NCBI GenBank assembly: GCA_020859985.1
Contig: JAJBVD010000027.1
Span: 15,252-79,251 of the forward strand
Direction: 5' to 3'
Origin: Clostridiales bacterium
GTDB taxonomy: Bacteria; Bacillota; Clostridia; Lachnospirales; Lachnospiraceae
DNA: 64,000 bases
This document shows positions 26,326 to 33,957 of this stretch, piece after piece (position 1 is the stretch's first letter; the number at the start of each line of letters is the position of its first letter). The translations under genes and the position numbers were made by a program. The notes under the pieces were generated by a model. The model made no database searches and was not told where the DNA came from. It saw only the letters and a list, made by a program, of their open reading frames with translations.

Positions 26326-27207
26326 ACTCTTTTCTCCTCACCTTATAAATCTCTTTCTAAAGCACTGAATACAATTCATCTGTATTTCCTGTTTGCTGAT
26401 TAAGATAGATTGTATCACGAATAATGCTTGTAGACAAGTTTTAATTTGCCCTATTAGAATTATTTCTATCTTTGTTTACACGAAAATAGTAACGTTATAT
26501 ATCGCGAAGCAAAATTTCCATCAGCATATAAGGCCATATATCTTTCATAAGATACCTTTTCCGTCTTAATATAAATCTGGCACAAATCATAAATCAGCTA
26601 GAGCTGATTTTTCTGATATAATTGATTGTAGCAGAATACTTTTGTGAGTATTTGTCCCGAATCGGACTGATTTGGTTATTTGTGATAATACAAAGTATTT
26701 CTTTCTCAATTCTTAACCAGAACTGCCTCCTACGATTCATTTACAATCAATTGCTTCCATGTTCCCATATCTTCACCTGGATATTTTTAGGCAAAAACAT
26801 CCGGCCCGCCATTATATTTCAGGACTTCAGCAATCGCCATATTTCTCCCTCAATCACCAGTGGTTTGCAGAATCGCATAATATAAAAAAACATGTACGCG
26901 AAAACCAGCAGGCACCATATTGAACCAGCTATTTCTCGTCAAAAGCTTTGAAACTTCCGTCCTCATATTTCCGGGCTTCAACAAATAAATATACAAATAA
27001 CAGAATTCCTCTTCATCTCGTTCTCTCCACTTGCAGATATTTTCTTAATTTTAGCATGATAATGCTTACGGGCAAGATATTTCTTTGCCCATTAGGCACT
27101 TTAAAACATTTCTCATACCCGTAGAATAAAAATGGCATTTTTTTGTCAAAAGACATATTTTATTTCATCGCTGCCCTTATTTTTGCATCATCCGACGGGA
27201 GGCCATT
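26326..27207. other. Long AT-rich intergenic region between the Ter block and the XRE gene
   Basis: 880 bases with no convincing gene. Contains the Ter promoter (26408-26436, minus), a perfect 20-bp palindrome AAATCAGCTAGAGCTGATTT (26591-26610) that may end transcription from either side, a GGGCAA/TTGCCC hairpin (27070-27090), and AAAAATGGCATTTTT (27128-27142), a possible operator 65 bases before the XRE start. The 87-residue ORF at 26622 has no ribosome site. Confidence 0.5.
26408..26436 (-). promoter_or_regulatory. Promoter for the Ter block
   Basis: Minus strand TTGTCT (26436-26431), 17-base spacer, TACAAT (26413-26408), about 80 bases before the lipoprotein start. The only good promoter found upstream of this 16-kb same-strand run. 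Confidence 0.6.
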
Positions 27208-27546
27208 ATGAAAGAACTCAACTACAAAGCAATCGGCGAACGAATCCGTGAAGCACGCAAGGCTCAAAACCTGACACAGGAGGAAGCGGCCGAACGGTGC
27301 GACATCACTCCCTCATTCTACGGGAACGTCGAACGAGGCGATAAAAAGATGAGTCTGGAAACTCTAGTGAAAATTTCCAGAGGATTATCGGTCTCTTCCG
27401 ATACCATTTTGTTTGGCTCTTCTTTCACCGGAGATGATATTCTTTCCGAACTTCGTGAAGAGCTGCAAAGGGCAAATGATGAAAAGCAGGTCGAAAAATA
27501 TCTGCTCATCATCCGTCATCTTGCGCAGATTATAGATCAGTTATAA
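27208..27546 (+). CDS. XRE family helix-turn-helix regulator
   Basis: 112 residues. The N-terminal HTH_3 domain covers residues about 7-62: 'IGERIREARKAQNLTQEEAAERCDITPSFYGNVERGDKKMSLETL', with the usual 'LTQEE' turn and 'ISP-F/Y' recognition helix (quoted as landmarks). The tail 'ELREELQRANDEKQVEKYLLIIRHLAQII' is a short helical dimer or sensor part. GGGAGG precedes the ATG. It reads away from the Ter block across a long spacer, and a palindrome AAAAATGGCATTTTT lies in its leader, possibly its own operator. Target genes unknown; control of the divergent Ter block is possible but not shown. Confidence 0.92.
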   Translation: MKELNYKAIGERIREARKAQNLTQEEAAERCDITPSFYGNVERGDKKMSLETLVKISRGLSVSSDTILFGSSFTGDDILSELREELQRANDEKQVEKYLLIIRHLAQIIDQL

Positions 27547-27806
27547 GTGTGAAAAACTGTCCTGAATCATTACGATCCTTTCATATCCCGAATTTTGTTT
27601 TGTCAGATTATATCAGAATTCAGAATGGATTTTTGGCCCCGGATCGGGCTGATTTTGATTTCCTGATCTTTGAAGGGCGAAAGCGCCCAGAAATGACGTT
27701 GCTATCACAGCTTATAATATTGCAAATAACATGTGCAAACTTATCCTAAGATGAACTTATCCTAAAATAAACTTACCCTGAAACGGAATGCAAAGAGCAC
27801 AGCCGT

Positions 27807-28896
27807 TCATCCCAGCAGGGATGCCAACTCGTATAATACACACGTAAGTGCGAGTCCGGCCAGAAATATGAGAAAATCATAAAGAAAGATGCCGATTACC
27901 TTTGCGAAAACCCGGGGGCTTCTGGTGATTGGCAGAAAGGACTGTATTCCCAGATAGTCTCCTGTAAAGAATATGATGCCAAAAGCTGTCAGAAAAAGTC
28001 CGATGGTTATTATCGAATCATCCACCTGATTCACGATTTCCGTTCCCAGAAAAGCAATCATCAAAGCATACACCAGCGTCGCTACAGCCATGTTGAGCGG
28101 ATTTCCGCTGCGAAAACCAGGCGGCAGAAAGCGCCGGCGGGAAGAAGTTCCCTGTGCCGCAGTTCTGCTCTCTCTGTTTATACCGGAGATCTGTTCCGGC
28201 AGATCCGATTTTTCTTTTGAACATAAGCGCATAGCCTGCAGCTCCGCTACAAGATCGTCTATGTTTCGAAAATGATCAGAAAAATCCTGTTTCATACATT
28301 TTGTGATAAAAGTGGCAAGATGTTCCTGTACGCAAAGTTCTTTTGCAGTGAGTTTCTGCAAAGAAGACGTTTGTCCAGCGACCGCAAAGGTTCCGCCGGT
28401 CAGAAGTGTATTCAGAAGCGCTCCGATGTCGTGGATATCCTTTTGAATTCCGGAATACGTTCCGGATGTATCTGTTTTGGAGATATCTGTTACGGAGATA
28501 TCTGTTTCGGACTGCGGCGGCAGCATCAGCTCCGCATTCTGAAAACCGACAAGTTTCAGCACATGATCCGGCGAAAGAATCAGGTTGGACGGACGGATAT
28601 TCCCGTGGATGACTACAGGAATCCTGTGATGAAGATTCTGATAGAGTGTCCCCCGCGAAATATTCTTCTATCACAATCAGCGTTTCGCCATCTTCTGCCA
28701 GTTCACAGATGTGCGGAGTGCCCGGAACCGGATGTTCTTTCAGCGTCCGGAAGACTCCGGCATTGTGGGTCGAAAGCCTTCTTTCCGCAAAAATGGCTCC
28801 TGTTTCTATGTGCTGCACAAGCTGGAAACCGTGCTGAGCAGCGACTGTTTTGAGAGGTCGGTAATAAGACAGAGCCAATTCCTCATTCAATTCCAT
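27807..28896 (-). pseudogene. Broken Ser/Thr kinase-like gene, paralogue of the next one
   Basis: Two frames together match the neighbouring kinase along its whole length. Frame one (from ATG 28896) gives 'MELNEELALSYYRPLKTVAA' to 'EEYFAGDTL'. The other frame resumes near 28640 with 'NLHHRIPVVIHGNIRPSN' and runs to the C-terminal membrane part ending at 27807. The stretch matching about 25 residues of the paralogue between these points is missing, and the gap is not a multiple of three. The remaining catalytic parts are also decayed: HRD is HGN, DFN is VGF, and the APE region is lost in a low-complexity run 'SETDISVTDISKTDTSG'. So it was probably a pseudokinase before or after the deletion. 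The shared 'RRFLPPGFRSG' linker before the membrane segments confirms the duplication. Confidence 0.8.
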
Positions 28897-28994
28897 ACCA
28901 TAAAGCTCCTTTATTTGCAGAAATAAATCTGTTTTCCCCTGCTCGGATTGCCACTCCTCTGATTTTCTCTGTCCTTATTTTCTCCATCCAGGCT

Positions 28995-30050
28995 CTACCA
29001 GCCGAACAGGAACATCTCTATCAAGGTCAGCAGGACAAAAATAATCGCGTCATAGAGAAGTACACCGATAATCCGAACCGGCCATCTTTTGCTGTCCGTA
29101 AGCGGCAGGGCGGACTGGATATCAAGATAGTTCGCGGAAAAGAAAACAACCGCGAGATAAGGAACCGCAATTCTCAGTCCGCTGATAAGCAGCATCAGAT
29201 ATCCCACAATCGCAATCACAATTTTTGTTGGGGAGCCGCTGCGAAAACCAGGCGGTAAAAAACGCCTCATGGAAGATGGCGAAACCTGTTCCGCATAAAA
29301 GGGCACTGCCAAAGGTGGCAGTTCATCGGGATGGTCTCTGACATAAAGCAGTTCCCCGATGAATTGGTCGATATCGGCATAGCGGTCACGCGGATTGACT
29401 TCCGTACACTTTTTAATCATGGGGGCCAGTCTCCCATCCGTTGTCTTTTCCTGCGGCAGACTTCCGGTCAGCAGTACATTGAGAATAACTCCGATGGAGT
29501 AAATATCGGTCTGCAGGCCGGACGACCCAAAACCATACTGTTCAGGAGCCGCGTATCCGGCTGTACCGAGCAGAACCGTGTCGCGGTTCTCTCCGTCCGC
29601 GGCAAATTTGGCCGTATTAAAATCCAGCAGTTTCAGCACCTGATCCGGTGAAAGGATCAGATTGGCAGGCTTGATGTCGCGGTGGATGATCGGAGGCTCC
29701 ATATGATGCAGATCCTGCACGATCCCGGCAAGGGCAAGTATAAGTGCAATGGCCTCGTTTTCTGAAAAAATGCCGTGCTCTTCCAGAAGTTCCTGTAGAG
29801 TCTGCCCCTGCAGGTACTCTTCTATCACTGTCAGGGTGCCATTCTCTTCTACAAGCTCATAAATGCGCGGCGTATTCGGCACAGGATGAGCGCGAAGCAT
29901 TTGAAAAACCTCAATATTGTACTGTTTCAGCTGCTTTTTTACAAAAAGCCTGCCGGTTTCATCATGCTGCACAAGCTGGACGCCGTGCCGGGCATTAATG
30001 ACGGTAGCAGGCTGATAATGAGACAGTGCGTCGGCGCTTTGTTCTTCCAT
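28995..30050 (-). CDS. Membrane-anchored Ser/Thr protein kinase
   Basis: 351 residues from the ATG at 30050 (GAGGA upstream); the 25 extra residues of the track ORF do not align with the paralogue. Kinase domain residues about 15-240: Lys in 'GRLFVKKQLKQYN', 'IIHRDIKPANLILSP' catalytic loop (about 120-135), 'LLDFNTAKF' (DFG changed to DFN but Asp kept), 'LGTAGYAAPEQYG' activation segment, 'TDIYSIGVILNVLLTG'. The glycine-rich loop is poorly kept. After a linker 'RRFLPPGFRSGSP' come about three membrane segments. No extracellular PASTA or sensor domain, so it is not PrkC. The gene follows a small regulator gene, a pairing common in Lachnospiraceae-like genomes. Likely active given intact K/D/D; substrate unknown. 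Confidence 0.88.
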   Translation of the reverse strand: MEEQSADALSHYQPATVINARHGVQLVQHDETGRLFVKKQLKQYNIEVFQMLRAHPVPNTPRIYELVEENGTLTVIEEYLQGQTLQELLEEHGIFSENEAIALILALAGIVQDLHHMEPPIIHRDIKPANLILSPDQVLKLLDFNTAKFAADGENRDTVLLGTAGYAAPEQYGFGSSGLQTDIYSIGVILNVLLTGSLPQEKTTDGRLAPMIKKCTEVNPRDRYADIDQFIGELLYVRDHPDELPPLAVPFYAEQVSPSSMRRFLPPGFRSGSPTKIVIAIVGYLMLLISGLRIAVPYLAVVFFSANYLDIQSALPLTDSKRWPVRIIGVLLYDAIIFVLLTLIEMFLFGW

Positions 30051-30155
30051 AAAATCGTATCCTCTGTTTTCTCTTTCGAATCCGGATCCGGCAGCAAAAT
30101 ACAACAGTCGAATGTAACTGTCCAATGCAGCAACCGGGAAGTCCGTTCAGCAAAA

Positions 30156-30617
30156 TCATTCTTCATGCGCACATTCTTCAAGCGGCTCCATATCATGTTC
30201 TTTCAGCAGGCAGTTCACACTGTCTATATCGCTCATCCCCCGATTGAATGCGATCATCAGAACCGCATCTCTGGACACGCGGGAATAGAGTTCTGACATC
30301 CCGTAAAGTTTTAAGGCGCGCTGTGTCTCTTTTAAGGAAAATTCACCCGCAAAGCAAAAACGGAGAATATAATCTCTGCGAAGAGTGTTCTTAGTCTGTC
30401 CAATCAGCCGGTAACCATATTGTTCCGGAATATCCGCCCTACGGAAGATATCCTGTTGTGATATCTTTTTTTCTTTAAATTTCGTCCGCATATACGCGGC
30501 AAAGGGGCGGTCGGAATCCACAAGGTTTTCCGCCTGTGTTTCCAGATATGTATTGATTTGATCAGGTTCTGTCTTTTCCAGAATAGAATCGAGTCCGGTG
30601 GTTGAATCCTTGAACAT
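30156..30617 (-). CDS. Predicted HTH regulator paired with the kinase
   Basis: 153 residues from the ATG at 30617 with GGAGG upstream; the track start 12 codons earlier lacks a site. Middle part 'RTKFKEKKISQQDIFRRADIPEQYGYRLIGQTKN' looks like an XRE-type helix-turn-helix ('ISQQDIFRRADI' helix, 'YGYRL' recognition part; landmark only), followed by 'RRDYILRFCFAGEFSLKETQRALKLYG', which resembles the 'LL-LA--L-LS--E-Q--L' stretch of small kinase-associated regulators. The acidic tail 'EHDMEPLEECAHEE' is short. It ends about 105 bases before the kinase start on the same strand. Probably senses or relays the kinase signal; inference from position. Confidence 0.75.
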   Translation of the reverse strand: MFKDSTTGLDSILEKTEPDQINTYLETQAENLVDSDRPFAAYMRTKFKEKKISQQDIFRRADIPEQYGYRLIGQTKNTLRRDYILRFCFAGEFSLKETQRALKLYGMSELYSRVSRDAVLMIAFNRGMSDIDSVNCLLKEHDMEPLEECAHEE

Positions 30618-30692
30618 CTGTTGTTTCCTCCGTTTTGCTGCTAAGATATTCACAGAGTACCTTATGTCCGTACTTGCACAACAAGTATGGAA

Positions 30693-30738
30693 GAAAGCCG
30701 CGCCTTATGTAAAGCACAGCTTTTCATGCACGGCTTTC
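30693..30738 (-). terminator. Terminator-like hairpin after the Uma2 gene
   Basis: Minus strand GAAAGCCG, long loop with an inner pairing, CGGCTTTC, then TTCC. About 50 bases after the Uma2 stop. Confidence 0.4.
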
Positions 30739-30790
30739 ACTGTACCACAGAATACGGAGTTTCACAAGACGAAATCGTTTATGGTGTGTC

Positions 30791-31669
30791 TCAATTTTGC
30801 TGCAAAATCGGTCTCACTGCCTCACAAATCTCATCAAAATAAATCTGGCACGTTCCTCCAAAAATCTGCACCGGCACTGGCTGCTCCATCCCATAAATAA
30901 AAGTGCGGCAGCTCATATCCGTCCTGTTTCCGTCTATCTCGTTTCCGTCTGTACTGTTTGCGCCTGCCTCATTTACATCTACTCTGGTTTCACCTGTAGC
31001 GTCATACACGATCACTTTTTCCTGTTCCAAATCGACAAGCCAATACTCCCGCACACCCGCGTTGAGATACTTCCTAAGCTTCACCGTTCTGTCCTTGCGG
31101 GCAGTCGAGTCTGACAAAATCTCAATCACAAAATCGGGAGCACCATAAACGCAGCGCTTATGAATCTTATCTTTGTTACATACTACCAGAACATCCGGCT
31201 GCAGCATCGTCTTATCATCGCAATCCAACTGCACATCAACCGGCGCGTACATTACACGGCACTTTCCTTTTTGAGCCTTTATAAAGTTCCCAAGCTGCAT
31301 ACTGATTTCAAAGCCTGCAATCTGATGTGTGGTATAAGGTGCCGCCATATCATAAAATACACCGTCAATCAGCTCAACTCGCTGTTCATCCGGCAGCGCA
31401 TAGTAATCCTCCAGCGTGTATTCCCCCTGACGGTCGTAGGAATGAACTGCGTACTGCAGCGCTGCTTCCCCTAATACATCTTCCGCAGAAATTTCTTCCG
31501 TTCTCTGATATACGGCAGAAATCTGGTCTTTCTGCGAATTTACGTTCTTCTGCAGATCCATGTTCTTCTGCAGATCCATGTTCTTCTGCAGATCCATGTC
31601 CTTCTGCGGATTCATGTCCTTCTGGCCTTCCTGCGTTTTCGACATTTCCAATCTTCTGTTATCGTTCAT
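30791..31669 (-). CDS. Uma2 family (DUF820) PD-(D/E)XK endonuclease-like protein with tandem N-terminal repeat
   Basis: 292 residues; ATG after AGGAGG. The core from about residue 75 is Uma2: 'EYTLEDYYALPDEQRVELIDGVFYDMAAP' start region, 'KTMLQPDVLVVCNKDKI', and the active-site run 'GAPDFVIEILSDSTARKDR' (D...E-I-x-S) with Lys in 'KLRKYLNAGVREYWLVD'. Usual Uma2 length is about 190-200, so both ends are longer than normal. The N-terminus has a six-residue repeat (about four copies of 'DLQKNM'-type units) from an 18-bp DNA repeat at about 31555-31615. A low-complexity insert 'NEAGANSTDGNEIDGN' interrupts the C-terminal part. The family is common in cyanobacteria and Firmicutes and of uncertain role. 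Confidence 0.87.
   Translation of the reverse strand: MNDNRRLEMSKTQEGQKDMNPQKDMDLQKNMDLQKNMDLQKNVNSQKDQISAVYQRTEEISAEDVLGEAALQYAVHSYDRQGEYTLEDYYALPDEQRVELIDGVFYDMAAPYTTHQIAGFEISMQLGNFIKAQKGKCRVMYAPVDVQLDCDDKTMLQPDVLVVCNKDKIHKRCVYGAPDFVIEILSDSTARKDRTVKLRKYLNAGVREYWLVDLEQEKVIVYDATGETRVDVNEAGANSTDGNEIDGNRTDMSCRTFIYGMEQPVPVQIFGGTCQIYFDEICEAVRPILQQN
31555..31615. repeat. 18-bp tandem repeat inside the Uma2 gene
   Basis: Plus-strand unit GATCCATGTTCTTCTGCA repeated about three and a half times with few changes. It encodes 'MDLQKN' on the minus strand. Length changes would keep the frame. Confidence 0.8.
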
Positions 31670-32179
31670 CCGGTATCCTCCTGTTTTTTATTTTGCTCTC
31701 TATCTTTTCAGTCCATCCCCCGGACGCTTTCTTTTGTTTGTAAATGCATATTATCACATAACTATTCTTGAGTCAATAGGTTCCATACCATTTTTTCATT
31801 GTATTTCAAATGTAATATTAGCATCATTATATTTGTAAACAGCAGCATATTTTTCTTTCCCGAACGCTTCTTCCTTAAATCCTGTACTTCCAGAAAAATT
31901 ATTACTCAAATAACCATTTTTCGCCATTTTCACTCGATTTTCCATCTGATTTAAGCATCGTCAGTGTATAAAACCATTTCCGCCTCTGCTTCAGTTTATT
32001 TACATGCGTAAAGATTTTTCTTTGCTTTAAGTCTTCTCTTTTTGGAATGCCTGTCATGTATGCGCCGACAATCGTCTCATCAGTATGATCCTGTTGTTTT
32101 CTGTTGTTGCAAACTTTTCTATTATTTTTATATAATATTTATTACCAAATACAAAATTATGATATAATATAAAAAACAG
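31670..32179. other. Divergent intergenic region between Uma2 and the Rpn-like fragment
   Basis: AT-rich. Holds the Uma2 promoter and, near 32130-32171, a TATAAT and start region for the next gene. A minus-strand open stretch at about 31920-32110 ('MTGIPKREDLKQRKIFTHVN') has no ribosome site and no family I know; it may be a gene remnant. Confidence 0.35.
31748..31776 (-). promoter_or_regulatory. Promoter for the Uma2 gene
   Basis: Minus strand TTGACT (31776-31771), 17-base spacer, TAATAT (31753-31748). Confidence 0.6.
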
Positions 32180-32503
32180 ATGACGGAGGATTTTCAGGCC
32201 ATGGCAGGTAAGAATGAATATCTTGATGAAGCGTACAATACGCTTTTGGAACTGAGCGCCGACGAGAAGAAACGTCTGGAATACGAGGCTCGCGAAAAAG
32301 CACTCCGTGATTACAATTTCGGCATGAATTGCGCGAGAAAAGAAGGGGAACAGGTCGGCGAAGAGCGTGGTACTAAGAAAAAAGAGAAAGAGCTTATTCT
32401 GAGCTGGAGCGCCAATGGACGCAGCATTTCTGAGATAGCGGTGCTTTTGAGTCTCACTGATGACGACGTACTTCGGATTTTAGAAGAAAGCAAAAAAGAT
32501 TAA
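32180..32503 (+). CDS. Short protein resembling the C-terminus of Rpn/PD-(D/E)XK family transposase-like proteins
   Basis: 107 residues, helical and charged. 'YLDEAYNTLLELSADEKKRLEYEAREKALRDYNFGM' (landmark) is the usual tail of Rpn-type recombination-promoting nucleases, whose catalytic domain normally fills the preceding 200 residues. None of that is found upstream. An ATG at 32180 and one at 32201 are both possible; GGAGG lies 11 bases before the second. The C-terminal 'WSANGRSISEIAVLLSLTDDDVLRIL' is a small helix-turn-helix-like end also typical of the family. A TATAAT lies just before the start, so it may be expressed. I take it as a truncated remnant that may still be translated. Confidence 0.6.
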   Translation: MTEDFQAMAGKNEYLDEAYNTLLELSADEKKRLEYEAREKALRDYNFGMNCARKEGEQVGEERGTKKKEKELILSWSANGRSISEIAVLLSLTDDDVLRILEESKKD

Positions 32504-32512
32504 TATCAAAAG

Positions 32513-32543
32513 CAGGCGGGCCACGCCCCGCCTGTTTGTTTGC
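32513..32543 (+). terminator. Intrinsic terminator after the Rpn-like gene
   Basis: CAGGCGGG, six-base loop, CCCGCCTG, then TTTGTTTG and a further CTTTTTT. Ten bases after the stop; strong GC stem. May also serve the opposite-strand amidohydrolase. Confidence 0.8.
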
Positions 32544-32580
32544 TCTTTTTTGGTTTTTTACGCATCCTTTTTGCGTTCCA

Positions 32581-33615
32581 TCAGATTTTATAAATCTCCT
32601 CCGCGTTGCCATGCAGCATCAGCTCTTTTTCCTCGTCTGTGACGTCGAGCGCACGCACGAAAGCCGGACCGTCGGTCAGCCATTCTTTGCGGACCGGATA
32701 AGAGGTTCCCCAGATGATATGGTCGGCGCCGAGCACCTTCACCGCGCATTCCAGCTGGGTCTTGCCCCATGGCTGTGCGTGAGACATTTCGAAGTAGATG
32801 TGCTCGCGGAAGCGCGCCGCCGTCTCGCCGCCGTCGGATTTAAAGCGGCTGACGTCCTCGGTCTTTTTCGCCTGCTGCGGGAACATCATGTTGGCGATGG
32901 CAAAGAAGCCGCCTCCGAGCATGGAGTGCACCATTTTGATGTTCGGATATTTGATGAACAGGTCGCTGAACACTTCGCGGCCAACGGCCAGCCCCTGGTC
33001 AACGCAGCGGCCATAGGAACGCCTTACGTTGTTGTACGCAAGGAAAGACTGCGGTTCTGCCGGAATCGGAGTATGATGGACGTATACGTTCATCTGCAGT
33101 TCGTTGATCTTCGCAAAAAACGCAGAAAAACGCTCATCGTCAAGGTATGCGTCGCCGTAATGCGCGCTGACCTGAACGCCATTCATGCCGAGTTCGTTTT
33201 TGCAGCGCTCCAGCTCCGCAAGGCTCTCCGGCGTCCCGTAGGGCGGAACAACCGCCAGCGGAATCAGTCTGCCGCCGCTTTTTTGTGCGTAGTCGTACAT
33301 GCCGTCGTTAAACATCTTACAGAAATCTAAACCCATCCATTCGTGGCAGCCAGGCACTTTTAGGATTGCCTTGTCCACGCCTGCGGCGTCCAGATCGGCC
33401 AGCTGGCTCTCCAGCACGTAGTCGCCCTGTACATAGTTCAAATTCGGACTGCCCTCCGGTTTTTCGAGAACGACCTGTTTTTTTCCATTTGTTCCCGGAA
33501 TCTCTTCACAGCGGCCGACCCAGCCGAATTTTGTCTCGCCCAGAAAACGCTCCATCAGCGCGTCGTCTGTAAAAAGCTGTTCCGGAACCCAGTATAAATT
33601 TGCGTCAATTACCAT
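32581..33615 (-). CDS. Amidohydrolase family 2 (ACMSD-like TIM-barrel) hydrolase
   Basis: 344 residues, cytoplasmic. Amidohydrolase_2 landmarks: 'LESQLADLDAAGVDKAILKVPG' (about 68-88), 'RLIPLAVVPPYGTPESLAELERC', 'GMNGVQVSAHYGDAYLDDERFSAFFAKINEL' and 'NVYVHHTPIPAE' (His ligand region about 175), 'IKMVHSMLGGGFF' (second His) and 'HIIWGTSYPVRK' (position of the usual 'GSD-P' Asp, here GTS). The first metal motif, normally HxH in the first strand, reads 'MVIDANLYWVPE', so it is missing. Members act as decarboxylases or hydrolases on small carbon acids. With the missing ligands this one may use fewer metals or be altered. Next to a ceramidase-like gene and transport genes, which suggests a small-molecule breakdown cluster; substrate unknown. 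Confidence 0.85.
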   Translation of the reverse strand: MVIDANLYWVPEQLFTDDALMERFLGETKFGWVGRCEEIPGTNGKKQVVLEKPEGSPNLNYVQGDYVLESQLADLDAAGVDKAILKVPGCHEWMGLDFCKMFNDGMYDYAQKSGGRLIPLAVVPPYGTPESLAELERCKNELGMNGVQVSAHYGDAYLDDERFSAFFAKINELQMNVYVHHTPIPAEPQSFLAYNNVRRSYGRCVDQGLAVGREVFSDLFIKYPNIKMVHSMLGGGFFAIANMMFPQQAKKTEDVSRFKSDGGETAARFREHIYFEMSHAQPWGKTQLECAVKVLGADHIIWGTSYPVRKEWLTDGPAFVRALDVTDEEKELMLHGNAEEIYKI

Positions 33616-33957
33616 TTCTGGTGCCTTCCTTTCTTGCGCATATCCGGTGTATGCACGCTGCCATAATCCCGCAGTAGTTTCTGCATATCAGACAGAGCCT
33701 TTCACCCACATGCGCACTCTCGTACGCTCTCCTGCATTTTAGTCAACTCACAGGATATATTTTAATAAAATTATCATACTTCACTATCGTGATACTGCTC
33801 AAGCATTTATTTGGAAACGCTTCTTTCCATTTCCGAAACCAAGCGCATGAAAACCGCCGAACTTCTGCAAGACACAATCAGGATCAAACGACCAGTCTCC
33901 CCTGTTTGTTGTTACATACCTATGGATGCAGCTTTCCCGGCAATTCCGGTTACATAC
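33616..33957. other. Intergenic region between the ceramidase-like and amidohydrolase genes
   Basis: 340 bases without a supported gene. It would hold the amidohydrolase promoter and leader. A TTGACT occurs near 33738 on the minus strand but has no good -10. No repeat recognised. Confidence 0.3.

Noticed and set aside
26622-26885. 87-residue ORF in the long spacer
   Set aside because: No ribosome site, composition typical of AT-rich non-coding DNA, no family.
27128-27142. AAAAATGGCATTTTT as a proven XRE operator
   Set aside because: The palindrome is real but short and AT-rich; chance is likely without a second copy, so it is only mentioned under the intergenic entry.
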